A stretch of 64,000 nt of DNA. It comes from an uncultured Clostridia bacterium. Its GTDB lineage: Bacteria > Bacillota > Clostridia > Christensenellales > Aristaeellaceae. Below are positions 8,944-18,384 of the stretch, one piece after another. The notes under the pieces were generated by a model that made no database searches, was not told the origin of the DNA, and was given only the letters and a program-made list of their open reading frames with translations. The first letter of the stretch is position 1, and every line of letters starts with the position of its first letter. Where the stretch lies: contig CAKTZR010000001.1 of NCBI GenBank assembly GCA_934636105.1, positions 1 to 64,000 of the forward strand, in the 5' to 3' direction. Both the position numbers and the translations under genes were made by a program.

Positions 8944-9210
8944 TTACAGCGACAGCAGAAACATTTCATACGAATCGTCAAAGCAATCGTAGGGCATGGG
9001 ATTGCCGCCGTTGGTGGACTTTGTCTGGTTGCAGGAAAATTCCTCGCCGTCGGAAATGATATCTGCCAGCGTCAGGTTAAAGCCGTTGGCCTGCGCCAGA
9101 TTGCACAGTGCCGTCAGCGGATCGTCTGCATTTCGAGTCGCCAAAATCGCCTGACGGAACGCCGGGTCGATGAGCGCGCGTTCGCGCATGGCGCGTAAAA
9201 TATCGTTCAT
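8944..9210 (-). CDS. Nif11-like leader peptide (putative RiPP precursor)
   Basis: 88 residues from the ATG at 9210 (90 from an ATG at 9216). The body fits the Nif11 leader pattern: an N-terminal helix (NDILRAMRERALIDPAF), then DDPLTALCNLAQANGFNLTL and an acidic DGEEF. It ends with a double glycine (TNGG) followed by a 19-residue tail, NPMPYDCFDDSYEMFLLSL, containing one cysteine plus Ser, Asp and aromatic residues. In known systems such leaders guide modifying enzymes and are cut after GG by a peptidase-containing exporter. GGAGGT sits 6 bases before ATG 9210. The alternative ATG 9216 forms an ATGA overlap with the thioesterase stop, so translation is probably coupled. No lanthionine synthetase, radical SAM enzyme or peptidase-transporter is in the window, so function is inferred from sequence form only. 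Confidence 0.65.
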   Translation of the reverse strand: MNDILRAMRERALIDPAFRQAILATRNADDPLTALCNLAQANGFNLTLADIISDGEEFSCNQTKSTNGGNPMPYDCFDDSYEMFLLSL

Positions 9211-9212
9211 GC

Positions 9213-9953
9213 TCATACCTCCGGGCGAAGCGTGCCGCCCGCGACAAAGTGCTTTTCGCCCGCGTCGGATGCAATCTGGAAGGAGAACGCGTTTTCCTGA
9301 CGGGCGAGGGTGACGCGCAGCGGATCGTGGCCGCGGATTTCCTTTTCATATCCGGCAACCAGATCGCCGATGTATGCGCCGTGCAGCGCGTCAAAGCCGA
9401 GCGCGTCGCAGAGCCAGGCGATGTATTTCGTATTGTTTACGTGGCCGTTCACGTCGAAATCGGAATACTGCGGCGCGCGGGTGAACATCTGAGGCGCTTC
9501 GCCCTTGAGCGCGGGTATGCGCGTGGGCAGGGCAATCGGCGTGGGCAGATCGCTGTTATCCGGAAAACCGAGATCGACCTTCTGCGGGCTGACGATGCGG
9601 CGCTGCTTGGTATCCAGCATCACCCAGAGCGCGCCGGCGGCGGCCAGCGGCGTGCCATCCTCCAGCGAAAAGACGTGATAGCGCGGGCAGAAGAAGCGGT
9701 TCATTTCACCCGGCCACGTCGTATGCACGACGGTTTCGCCCTGACGCGGCGCGCGAAGCGTGCTGACATGGATGCGCGCCAGTGCGAAAAACAGCCCGCG
9801 CGCCATCATCTGATCATATCCGGCACCGAGGGAGAGCGCATGGCGTTCGCCGCCCTCCTGCATGGCGATAAAAAGTGCGTCCAGCCGCATGCGGCGCTCA
9901 AAGTCGCAGTCCGTTGCGCGCACCTGAAAGGATTCCGTGTAGGTTTTATTCAT
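9213..9953 (-). CDS. Acyl-ACP thioesterase (FatA/FatB-like, double hotdog)
   Basis: 246 residues; releases free fatty acids from acyl carrier protein in the cytosol. Two hotdog halves are visible. The first begins MNKTYTESFQVRATDCDFE with a helix DALFIAMQEGGERHA. The second holds the catalytic-type motif SDFDVNGHVNNTKYIAWLCD (Asp/Asn/His). Length matches bacterial members of the plant-type thioesterase family. GGAGG is about 6 bases upstream of ATG 9953. It is the promoter-proximal gene of a two-gene operon with the Nif11-like peptide. Fatty acids released here could in principle re-enter lipid synthesis through FakA/FakB encoded elsewhere in this window; that link is inference. Confidence 0.88.
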   Translation of the reverse strand: MNKTYTESFQVRATDCDFERRMRLDALFIAMQEGGERHALSLGAGYDQMMARGLFFALARIHVSTLRAPRQGETVVHTTWPGEMNRFFCPRYHVFSLEDGTPLAAAGALWVMLDTKQRRIVSPQKVDLGFPDNSDLPTPIALPTRIPALKGEAPQMFTRAPQYSDFDVNGHVNNTKYIAWLCDALGFDALHGAYIGDLVAGYEKEIRGHDPLRVTLARQENAFSFQIASDAGEKHFVAGGTLRPEV

Positions 9954-9980
9954 GATGTGCCTCCAATTTTGTTACCTGAA

Positions 9981-10009
9981 AGTATAGCGCAATTCGCTTT
10001 TCTTGACAA
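9981..10009 (-). promoter_or_regulatory. Promoter of the thioesterase-nif11 operon
   Basis: Minus strand: -35 TTGTCA (10009-10004), 17-bp spacer, -10 TATACT (9986-9981). Its -35 overlaps the -35 of the divergent promoter at 10003-10031 by five bases. Confidence 0.8.
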
Positions 10010-10031
10010 GACCCGCAGGATGGATTAAAAT
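10003..10031 (+). promoter_or_regulatory. Promoter of the giant repeat protein gene
   Basis: -35 TTGACA (10003-10008), 17-bp spacer, -10 TAAAAT (10026-10031). The near-palindromic TTGACAA serves both strands, so two RNA polymerases could hardly occupy both promoters at once. Confidence 0.75.
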
Positions 10032-10139
10032 GAATCAATTGGATGAATTTGTTCATGCCGACGCTTCCCACGCGACGCGCAGCGGAAGCGGATTGAAATG
10101 GATGAGAGAGCTTTTTCCCGAAAGCGGAGGAATATTGTT

Positions 10140-13100
10140 TTGAATCAAATCATCAAAGCGGGCGCACTGATGTGCGCGTTGGCGATGCTTGAATGGAATG
10201 CTTCGGCAGTCGCGGAGGAAAAACGCCTTGGCGACTATATTTATGTGCCCGCCATGAGCGCGCCGGGCAGCGTGGGCACGATCAGCCTGCGCGTGGAGGG
10301 CGTGAAATGCGGCGAAAACGGCGAGACGGAAACGGTTCAGTCGCTTTCCGGCGCGGAATTTGGCGTGTATGTCTATTCCAGCGAAGGACAGCTCACGCCG
10401 TGGGCGAATCCACTGCTGCCCAGCGAGCCGATGCGCATTCGCACGGGCGAGAGCGAGACGCGCTTCAGCCTGCCGCAGGGGACGGAATTCTATTTGAAGC
10501 AGGAGAGCGCGCCGGAGGGCTATGTCTTCGACGATCAGGCGCTGATTCCGGTGACGGGCGGCGAGATTGTCGTTCGCAACGAAGCGCAGGGGCGGCTGCT
10601 GATCACGGTGCGCAACGCGGCGGGCGAAGCGATTGCGGGCGTGCGGCTGCTGGCGGCGGACGAAGCGGGGCAGACACACGAGCTGATCACCGATGAAAAG
10701 GGACAGGCTGTGCTGTTCTGCGATCATGCGGGATTGTATACGGTGACGGAGAGCGATCTGCCGGAAGGTGTTCTTCCGGCGGAAAACACGAGCATGCAGG
10801 TGCAGGTCGCGCTTGCGTCCGAAACGGATGCGGTGTTTGAGCATCCCGCTCCGGGCGTTGTGCAGGTGACGGCAGCGCTGGTTTCCGTCAACGCGCTGGG
10901 CGATCAGGAGGAAAAGCCGCTTTCCGGCGTGACGCTGCATATTTCCGGCCAGCAGGATGTGACGACGGATGACGACGGCTTGGCGCAGATGGCTTTGCTG
11001 GAGGGCACGTATGACGCTTCGCTTACCTATGCGGGGAACGAGGATGCGTCGCTTCCTTTCACGCAGGGACAGCTGATTGTGCGCAGCGGCGAAATCACGC
11101 AGGTGGAATTGAAGGCGACGAGCCGCGAGGGAAGAATTGTTGTGCAGGCCGAAAGCGGGCGCGCGGTTTCCGACGGCGAGGTGAGCTTCGTTTCCGATGC
11201 GACGGGCGAAATCTACGGCCCGTATGCGATGGATGCGGACGGCTTTGCGGTCTCCGATGCGATGCCTGCGGGCAGCTACCATCTGGAGGCGCTGACCCTG
11301 CCGGCCAATACGCAGTTGGGCGCGCTGACCGTGAACGGGGTCGAAACCGCTCGTCAGGATGCGTCGATCGCCGTTCAAGCCGGGCAGGCGGCGCAGATGA
11401 CCGTTCAGCTGCTTACGCTGGAAACGCAGAGCTTTGCGCTGGAACGTGCGGATCTTGATGAAGACGGCACGCGTGTGGAAATGGCCATGCAGGAAAACGG
11501 CGCGGTCGATCTGCTGACGGCAGAAGGAACACTGATCAAGGAAGATATTCAGCCGGCAGATGGGCGCGTGCAGCTGGAAGCGTTGAGCGGCACGTATGTG
11601 CTTCGCCTGGCCGACAGCGATGCGGCGAAGCTTGGCATTCAGCCGGAATCCGAACCGTTTGAACTGCCCAGCCGCGAGGAAGCGATTTGCTTCGAAGCGG
11701 CGCAGACAAGGCTTGTCCTTCACAGCGTGGATGAAAACGGCAATGCGCTGGCTGATGCGACGTATACCGTGACAGATTCGACCGGGCACAGCTATACCGT
11801 GACGACGGATGAGACGGGCCGCGTGGTTACGCCGCTGATGGCGGATGGCCCGGCGAAGATTAGCACGCAGAGCGCGCCGAAGGATCACGACGACGCGCCG
11901 CAGACGACGGCGGAAGCCGTGACGGGCGAAGCGGCGGACGTGATCCTTGCGCACGAAAGCTACGGCGAAGCGCAGTTCACCGTGCGCGTTGAGGGCTTGG
12001 ATGCGAATGGAAACAGTGCCGTTCAGCCGCTTTCCGGCGCGACGGTGCGCCTGTACAGCGTGCAGGACGGCGGCCAGCGGATGAACGATATCGGCGTGGC
12101 GCTGGAAACCGATGAAAACGGCGCTTGCGCCATGCGCCTTGCGGCGGGCGAGTATACCGCGCAGGTGCAGGGGCTTTCGCAGGGCATGACTGCGCCGCAG
12201 GCCGTCCGCTTTACTGTGCGCAACATGGAGCAGACCGACGTGACACTGACGTGCATGGACGCGCTCGGCGGCGTGCGCGTGGCGCTGACGGGCGGCACGC
12301 TCTCGGAGGAGCAGCTGGCGCAGGTGCGCTTTGAGCTGCTCGGCGCGAACGATCAATCCTATGATTTGACGCTGACGGATGGCACGTTCTACGTGGGCGG
12401 CCTGCCCGCCGGAACCTATGTGCTTCGTCAGAAGCAGATGCCGGAAGGCTACACGCTCGCCAGCGAGCAGACCGTGACGGTCAGCGGCGGCGAGGTTCAG
12501 CAGACGGTTGTGCCGCTGGAGGAATACGCGCTGCTGACCGTCTCCAAGACAGGCCTGACATTCAACGATCAGCTGCAAACCTACGTCGTGCCGCTGACCG
12601 GGGAATACGGCGTATATACGATGGAAAACGGCGCGCTCACGCCGTATCCCTCCGCATCGGAACAGCTCACCGTGTGGGCCAATGCCGCGCCGGACGGTCA
12701 AAAGGCCGTCAGCGTCAAACTTCCCGCCACGGTAGAGGGCACGACGTATTATCTGCGCGAGTTGAGCGGTGCGCCCGGCTTTGCCAGGGATGAAACGGCG
12801 TATGAAGTGACGCTGGCCGCGGGCGAAACGCGCGTGCTGGATTGCGCGGTTTCCAGCGACAGGGGCTTTATCAGCCTGGATGTGCTGGACGCGACCACGG
12901 GCGGCCACGTTTCCGGCGGCTCGTTTGAATTGGTGGACAGCGATGGCGAAACGGTGCTGGATTTCACGATGGGCGACACGGCCTATCGCAACCCGATGGC
13001 CGTTCCGGTCGGCACCTATACGCTGCGCCAGACCGAGGCGGCGGAGGGCTATGCGCTGTGCGAAAACGACGCCGTCATGGTGGAGATTCCGCCGTATTTG

Positions 13101-16100
13101 ACGCAGGGCGGCAGTGTGGCCGATGTACAGCTTACCTGTCTGTCCCTGCCGGAGACGGAGGAGCTGGACGGGCTGCTGGAGGATGTCTATGCGGCCGAAG
13201 CGCAGGGACTGACTTTGCTGACGGTGGATATGGGCGCGGTGCGCAGCGGCGAAACGCTGATTCAGCCGCGCGTGCAGGTTGACGTGGCTGAGCAGAGCGG
13301 CGCGCGCGTGAAGATCGAAAGCGTTGTGCTGACTGCGCCGACGGATGAAAACGGCGGCAGCTACCGCGCGCGGGTGGAATACAGCCTGGCGGGCGGCGGC
13401 TGGCGGCCTTCCGAAGCGAAGACGACGGATGTGCTCACCGGGCCGACGGCGGTCAGTTTTGCGGATGTGCCCAACGATATCGACGCGGTGCGCGTGACGT
13501 ATCTGAACGCGCAGACGGGCGAAGAATGCGCCGCGGGCGGCTTTGCGCCGGGACAGATCACGCTGAACGTGAAAACAGGCGTGAGCGGTGCGGCGACGCT
13601 GAACGCGCAGACGAGCTTTGAAGGCACGCTGCTGGTCAAAACCCAGCCGGACGGCGGAAAACAGGCGATTTCGCGCCATGCAGACCGGCAGGACAGCTTC
13701 GACGTGACGGGAAGCGGCGCGTTTGCGACGGCTTCCGCAGGCGTGGACGGCACCATCAGCGGCGTGGCGTTTTTGGACAGCGACGCGGACGGCGTCATGG
13801 ATGCGGACGAAACCGCGCGCTATGCGGGGCTGAACGTGACGCTGCTCACGCAATCCGGCGAGGTGGTCGGCAGCTGCCGCACCGATTCGGATGGTCGATA
13901 TGAATTTGCGCCCGTTTCCGGCGGCAGTTATACCGTGCAGTTCGACGCGGGCAGCGGCGTGGTGTTTTCCAGCGGCGCGCTGTATTCCGAACATGTGCAG
14001 AGCGCGGTGCGCGACACGCATTACGGCTTGAGCGACACGCTCGTCATCGACGGCGGCCACAGCGATTATATCGTCAACGCGGGCTGCATCTATGCGGGCG
14101 AGGTCTACGGCGAGGTGTTTGAGCAGCTGGAGGACGACCAGACGGTTGGCTTCGGCGGATTGAACCTTGAAATGGAAAAGCCGGGCGACGACGAGCCTTC
14201 CGTCGTGATGACGAGCGACGACGGCCGGTTTGATTTCTCCGGCGTTCTGCCGGGACAATACGACGTTGTGCTGACGCTTCCGAAGGGCTATCTTTCCCCG
14301 GATGCGGAGGATGGCGAAATCCGCCGCATGGTGGATTTGTCGCAGGGCGATGTGGTCGATTTTGGCACGGTGACGCTCTGCCAGAGCGCGTCGATTTCCG
14401 GCGCGGTTCGCGTGGATGACGACGGCGACGGCGTGATCGAAGCGGGCGCGCAGACGGTTTCCGGCATCCGCGTCGTGCTGCTCAAGGCGAAGGACGGCCA
14501 TACCGAGGGCGTGGCCGAAACCGTCACCGACGAAAACGGACAATATGCCTTTGACGATCTCTATCCCGGCGATTACAGCGTACTCTTTGAGCTGGGCGGC
14601 GAATGGACGTTCACGCAGTATGGAGAGGATTCCGCCGTCTACGGCGCGCTTTCGGGAAGCGGAAGCACGCAGACCCTCACGCTCAATGTCGGCGACGAGG
14701 CGCAGCATATCGACGCGGGCGTGACCATCCCGGCCCAGCTGACCGTCAACGTGTTTAAGGATACGCAGGCGGACGGCGTGAAGGGCGCATATGAAGAAAA
14801 CTTCGAAGGGGTCAGCGTGACGCTGATCCACATCGAAAACGGCGAGGATGCGGAATCCGTGACCTATAAGACGGATGCGGAGGGCAACGTGACCTTTGCC
14901 GGCGTGAGTCCGGGACAATATGCGATTGCCTATCAGCTTCCAGGACAGTGGCGCGCCACCAAGCAGGTGGAAGCGGCCAATTCTCCGGTCAGCTGTGTGC
15001 CGCAGACGACGGTTTCCAGCGGCAGAAGCGAGCTGTTCACCCTGTCGATGGGGCAGACCGGCGTAAAGCTGTATATCGGCGCGATTCTCTCCGGCTCGAT
15101 TTCCGGCGTGGCCTATTATGACGACGACGCGGACGCGAAACTCGGCGCGAACGAAATCTATTGCAAGGGCGCGGCGGTCGAGCTGATGAATAGTGCGGGC
15201 GAGGTCGTCGCTTCGGCGCAGACGGCGGAGGATGGCAGTTACGCCTTTGAGGGCATCGCGCCGGGCCGCTATCGCGTGCGCTTCACGGCGAAGGAAGCCG
15301 ACAGCGGCTTCTCGGCGACGGAACGCAGCATGACCAAGGGCGGCGTGCAGGCGAGCGACGAGCCGATTTCCACCACGCGCGTGCTGACCGTTTCCGGCGG
15401 CGACGCGCTCAGCGAGGTTAATGCGGGCGTTGTGCGCATGGGCACGCTGACGGGCACGGTCTGGATCGATCAAAACGGCGACGGCGTGCAGGATGAAGGC
15501 GAAAACGTGCTTTCCGGCGTGGAGGTTCATCTGATGAACGGCGCGGGACGCGTCATTACCGCCAGCGCGACGACCGACGAAAACGGACAGTTCACCTTCG
15601 AAAAAATTGCGCCCGGCGATTATAAGCTCCGTGTGGATGCGCCGGAGGGCTATGTCTTCTCCGGCACGGCGCAGAGCAGCGCGCTCCCGCTGGAAAGCAC
15701 GAAGGACGGGCGCGGCTATTCCGCCTCGTTCACGATGCTGGGCGGCGCGCGGGTCGAGGGCGTGACGTTCGGTCTGCTGACGCAGGGACAGATTGCGGGC
15801 CGCATCTGGCTGGATGACGATTATGACGGCCGGATGGGCGAAAACGCGGAAGGCCTGCGCGGCGCGGCCGTGACGCTGCTGGATGGCGACGGCGCGGAAA
15901 TTGCGCAGACGCAGTCCACCCGAAGCGGCGAATTTACCTTTGATCGGCTGATGCCCGGCGCATACAGCGTGCGGATCACCCTGCCGGAGGGCTATGTCTA
16001 TACTGCGGGCGGGGCGGATTCGTTGGTCGAACGCACGGACGAGGCGACGGTTACGCTTGATTTGGGCGAACTGCACATGGGCGAAACGCTTTCCGGTGTG

Positions 16101-17804
16101 ACGGTTGGCGCGCTGACGCCTGCTTCCGTCGGCGGCGTGGTCTGGCTGGATGCGGACGACGACGGACGCAGACAGACCGGAGACGCGGGCGTGCAGGGCG
16201 CGACGGTTCAGCTGACCATGACGGACGGCGTGGACGCGGGCCAAACCTTCACGACGACGACCGATGAAACGGGCAGCTATCGCTTTGACGGCGTGATGCC
16301 CGGTCAGGCGGAAATTGCCGTCACGCTGGCGGATGGCTATGCCTTCGCGAAAAATGCGAACGGCACGCGCCGCGTGAGCGTCGTTCCCATGCAGGACAGC
16401 GCGAGCGGACAGACGGGCGCGCTTGATATCGTCAGCGGTGAAAACAATCTGGATTTGGATATCGGCGCGGTTCAGGTCGGCACGGTGGCCGGTACGGTCT
16501 GGCAGGACAGCCAGTATGACGGCGTTTATAACAAAAAGGAAAACGGCCTTTCTGGCGCGACGGTTGAACTGGTCAGCGCGGAGGATGGGCGGACGGTGCG
16601 CACAGCGACGACCGATGAAAACGGCCAGTATGCGCTTGATTTTGTGCGCATGGGCGAATATACGCTGCGCGTGACGCTCCCGGAGGGCATGATGTTCACC
16701 TGCGACGGTGAAAGCGTTGTGGCCATGACGGAAGCCAGCAGCGCGCAGAGCGAACAGTTTGCCCTTGCGATGGGCGAAAGCCGCGCAAATATGAACGTCG
16801 GCGCGATTTCTGCCGCCAGCCTGACCGGCAGTGTGACGACGGCGAACGCCGTGGTGACGCTGACCCAGGGCGGCACGGTGGTAGCGACGACGCAGACGGA
16901 CGCGGACGGCAGTTTTGCGCTGACCATGCTGCGGCCCGGCACATATCGCGTGCGCATTGCGCTGCCGGAGGATACGCTCTTTGCGCTGGGAACGGCGCTT
17001 GAAATGACCGATGCGGACGCGCAGGAAGGACAGACAGATGAAATCCATCTCGCTATGGGTGAGCATCTTGCGCTGGACGCCATCACGGCGGTGCGGACGG
17101 CGACGGTCGGCGGCCGTGCGTGGCAGGATCAGAACGCGGACGGCGTGATGAACGCCGACGAAGCGGCGCTGCCCGGCGTGACCGTGGCGCTGATCGACGA
17201 GGACGGAAACGTTGCGGCGCAGCAGATCGTCAGCGAGGACGGCCGATACAGCTTCAGCCTGATTCGAAGCGGCACGTATGCCCTGCGCTTCACCCTGCCC
17301 GGCGGCGAACTCTTTGCCGACCAGAGCGGCGCGGAGGGCGGCTCCTGCGTGGCCCCCGCGGAGGGCGGCACGGCGGAAACCGCGACGATGCAGCTGGAAG
17401 CCGGGCAGAAGCTCGACAGCCTGAACGTCGGCGCGATTGAAGCCTGCGAAATCGGCGACACTGTTTGGCTGGACAGCAATGGAAACGGCTTGCAGGATTA
17501 CGGCGAAGCGAACCTCGCGGGCGTTGAACTGACGCTGCTGCACGCGGACACGATGACTGTGGCCGCGCAGACGACCAGCGACGAATACGGCTATTATCAT
17601 TTCAAAAACCTGCGGCCGGGCAGCTATGTGCTGCGTGTGGAGACGAAGGCGGGCGATACGCTGACCTTCCGATTCGGCGCGCCGCTGGATGAAATCGACA
17701 GCGATATCGACCCGGAAACGGGCTTGAGCGACGTGATTCGCCTGCAATCCGGCGAACGAAAGCTCAATGTGGATATCGGCCTGACCGAGCATGCAAAGGA
17801 CTAA
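10140..17804 (+). CDS. Giant secreted Cna-B / SdrD-B-like repeat protein
   Basis: 2,554 residues from TTG 10140, which has GGAGG 9 bases upstream and starts a signal peptide (NQIIKAGALMCALAML... cleaved near AVA). An alternative ATG at 10098 adds 14 residues and has no clear ribosome site. Residues about 35-1190 are a chain of SpaA/Cna-B-like beta domains, for example LSGAEFGVYVYSSEGQLTPW, PEGYVFDDQ and RTDSDGRYEF-type signatures. Residues about 1200-2550 are some twelve SdrD-B-like units, each opening like GTVWIDQNGDGVQDEGE with DxDxDG-type putative calcium loops. Such domains usually form long stalks of surface adhesins or pilins. There is no LPxTG motif, C-terminal membrane helix, dockerin or SLH domain: the protein ends ...DIGLTEHAKD. 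Anchoring is therefore unexplained. A GNAT gene follows after 18 bases. Confidence 0.85.
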   Translation: MNQIIKAGALMCALAMLEWNASAVAEEKRLGDYIYVPAMSAPGSVGTISLRVEGVKCGENGETETVQSLSGAEFGVYVYSSEGQLTPWANPLLPSEPMRIRTGESETRFSLPQGTEFYLKQESAPEGYVFDDQALIPVTGGEIVVRNEAQGRLLITVRNAAGEAIAGVRLLAADEAGQTHELITDEKGQAVLFCDHAGLYTVTESDLPEGVLPAENTSMQVQVALASETDAVFEHPAPGVVQVTAALVSVNALGDQEEKPLSGVTLHISGQQDVTTDDDGLAQMALLEGTYDASLTYAGNEDASLPFTQGQLIVRSGEITQVELKATSREGRIVVQAESGRAVSDGEVSFVSDATGEIYGPYAMDADGFAVSDAMPAGSYHLEALTLPANTQLGALTVNGVETARQDASIAVQAGQAAQMTVQLLTLETQSFALERADLDEDGTRVEMAMQENGAVDLLTAEGTLIKEDIQPADGRVQLEALSGTYVLRLADSDAAKLGIQPESEPFELPSREEAICFEAAQTRLVLHSVDENGNALADATYTVTDSTGHSYTVTTDETGRVVTPLMADGPAKISTQSAPKDHDDAPQTTAEAVTGEAADVILAHESYGEAQFTVRVEGLDANGNSAVQPLSGATVRLYSVQDGGQRMNDIGVALETDENGACAMRLAAGEYTAQVQGLSQGMTAPQAVRFTVRNMEQTDVTLTCMDALGGVRVALTGGTLSEEQLAQVRFELLGANDQSYDLTLTDGTFYVGGLPAGTYVLRQKQMPEGYTLASEQTVTVSGGEVQQTVVPLEEYALLTVSKTGLTFNDQLQTYVVPLTGEYGVYTMENGALTPYPSASEQLTVWANAAPDGQKAVSVKLPATVEGTTYYLRELSGAPGFARDETAYEVTLAAGETRVLDCAVSSDRGFISLDVLDATTGGHVSGGSFELVDSDGETVLDFTMGDTAYRNPMAVPVGTYTLRQTEAAEGYALCENDAVMVEIPPYLTQGGSVADVQLTCLSLPETEELDGLLEDVYAAEAQGLTLLTVDMGAVRSGETLIQPRVQVDVAEQSGARVKIESVVLTAPTDENGGSYRARVEYSLAGGGWRPSEAKTTDVLTGPTAVSFADVPNDIDAVRVTYLNAQTGEECAAGGFAPGQITLNVKTGVSGAATLNAQTSFEGTLLVKTQPDGGKQAISRHADRQDSFDVTGSGAFATASAGVDGTISGVAFLDSDADGVMDADETARYAGLNVTLLTQSGEVVGSCRTDSDGRYEFAPVSGGSYTVQFDAGSGVVFSSGALYSEHVQSAVRDTHYGLSDTLVIDGGHSDYIVNAGCIYAGEVYGEVFEQLEDDQTVGFGGLNLEMEKPGDDEPSVVMTSDDGRFDFSGVLPGQYDVVLTLPKGYLSPDAEDGEIRRMVDLSQGDVVDFGTVTLCQSASISGAVRVDDDGDGVIEAGAQTVSGIRVVLLKAKDGHTEGVAETVTDENGQYAFDDLYPGDYSVLFELGGEWTFTQYGEDSAVYGALSGSGSTQTLTLNVGDEAQHIDAGVTIPAQLTVNVFKDTQADGVKGAYEENFEGVSVTLIHIENGEDAESVTYKTDAEGNVTFAGVSPGQYAIAYQLPGQWRATKQVEAANSPVSCVPQTTVSSGRSELFTLSMGQTGVKLYIGAILSGSISGVAYYDDDADAKLGANEIYCKGAAVELMNSAGEVVASAQTAEDGSYAFEGIAPGRYRVRFTAKEADSGFSATERSMTKGGVQASDEPISTTRVLTVSGGDALSEVNAGVVRMGTLTGTVWIDQNGDGVQDEGENVLSGVEVHLMNGAGRVITASATTDENGQFTFEKIAPGDYKLRVDAPEGYVFSGTAQSSALPLESTKDGRGYSASFTMLGGARVEGVTFGLLTQGQIAGRIWLDDDYDGRMGENAEGLRGAAVTLLDGDGAEIAQTQSTRSGEFTFDRLMPGAYSVRITLPEGYVYTAGGADSLVERTDEATVTLDLGELHMGETLSGVTVGALTPASVGGVVWLDADDDGRRQTGDAGVQGATVQLTMTDGVDAGQTFTTTTDETGSYRFDGVMPGQAEIAVTLADGYAFAKNANGTRRVSVVPMQDSASGQTGALDIVSGENNLDLDIGAVQVGTVAGTVWQDSQYDGVYNKKENGLSGATVELVSAEDGRTVRTATTDENGQYALDFVRMGEYTLRVTLPEGMMFTCDGESVVAMTEASSAQSEQFALAMGESRANMNVGAISAASLTGSVTTANAVVTLTQGGTVVATTQTDADGSFALTMLRPGTYRVRIALPEDTLFALGTALEMTDADAQEGQTDEIHLAMGEHLALDAITAVRTATVGGRAWQDQNADGVMNADEAALPGVTVALIDEDGNVAAQQIVSEDGRYSFSLIRSGTYALRFTLPGGELFADQSGAEGGSCVAPAEGGTAETATMQLEAGQKLDSLNVGAIEACEIGDTVWLDSNGNGLQDYGEANLAGVELTLLHADTMTVAAQTTSDEYGYYHFKNLRPGSYVLRVETKAGDTLTFRFGAPLDEIDSDIDPETGLSDVIRLQSGERKLNVDIGLTEHAKD
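13752..17790 (+). repeat. About twelve tandem SdrD-B-like coding repeats
   Basis: Protein-level repeats of roughly 95-115 residues, each with a G-x-V-W-x-D opening, an acidic DGxxxxxE loop, a TDENGQYxF turn and a PGxYxLRVxLPEGY strand. One unit (near 16815-17075) lacks the acidic loop. DNA identity between units is only moderate, so this is an old expansion. Confidence 0.75.
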
Positions 17805-17822
17805 AAGGAAGAAGGAAAAACC

Positions 17823-18329
17823 ATGATTCAGGAACCGCTGACCATCAGCCGCGCCGAAAAGGCGGACTGCGATGAAATTTATACGCTCTATCACTCCCTG
17901 ATCGACGATCCCTACGGCACATGGAACGACGAATATCCGTCCAGGGAATGTGTGGAAAACGATCTGGCGGAAAACATCGTCTACGTCATGCGCGACGCGA
18001 CGGGACGCATCGTCTCCTCGATCGTTGATGAGCAGGATATTCATGAGTTTGACAACCTCGCGCCGTGGTATGTTGATGTGACGCGCTGGGCGCAGCTCGG
18101 CCGTCTCGGTGTGGCGCATGACGCGCAGGGACACGGCATCGCCCGCAAGATGCTGGCGCATGCGATGGAGCAGGCCAAAGCGCGCGGCTGCGAAGCCGTT
18201 CGTTTCCTGGTGGCGACGTGCAACATTCCGGCGCAGCGCTCCTATGCGAAGCTGAATTACGAAGTATGCGGCGAGTGCGCGGAGTGGGAAGGACACTGGC
18301 TCTGCTACGAGAAGCGCCTGACCGACTAA
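17823..18329 (+). CDS. GNAT family N-acetyltransferase
   Basis: 168 residues. The acetyl-CoA binding motif A is visible in LGRLGVAHDAQGHGIARKML, followed by helix ARGCEAVRFLVATCNIPAQR and the ...SYAKLNYEVCGE strand typical of GNAT enzymes. The substrate cannot be read from the sequence; small-molecule amines or protein N-termini are both possible. GGAAGAAGG precedes the ATG. It starts 18 bases after the giant repeat protein and is probably cotranscribed with it, but nothing in the sequence shows that it acts on that protein. Confidence 0.85.
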   Translation: MIQEPLTISRAEKADCDEIYTLYHSLIDDPYGTWNDEYPSRECVENDLAENIVYVMRDATGRIVSSIVDEQDIHEFDNLAPWYVDVTRWAQLGRLGVAHDAQGHGIARKMLAHAMEQAKARGCEAVRFLVATCNIPAQRSYAKLNYEVCGECAEWEGHWLCYEKRLTD

Positions 18330-18384
18330 AGAATTTGAAGACTGCGCGCTTTTGAGCGTAAAAGGAAAGAGGAGAACACCACCC

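Noticed and set aside
17700..17804. Sortase (LPxTG-like) anchor at the end of the giant protein
   Set aside because: The last 35 codons contain no such motif, no hydrophobic stretch and no basic tail.
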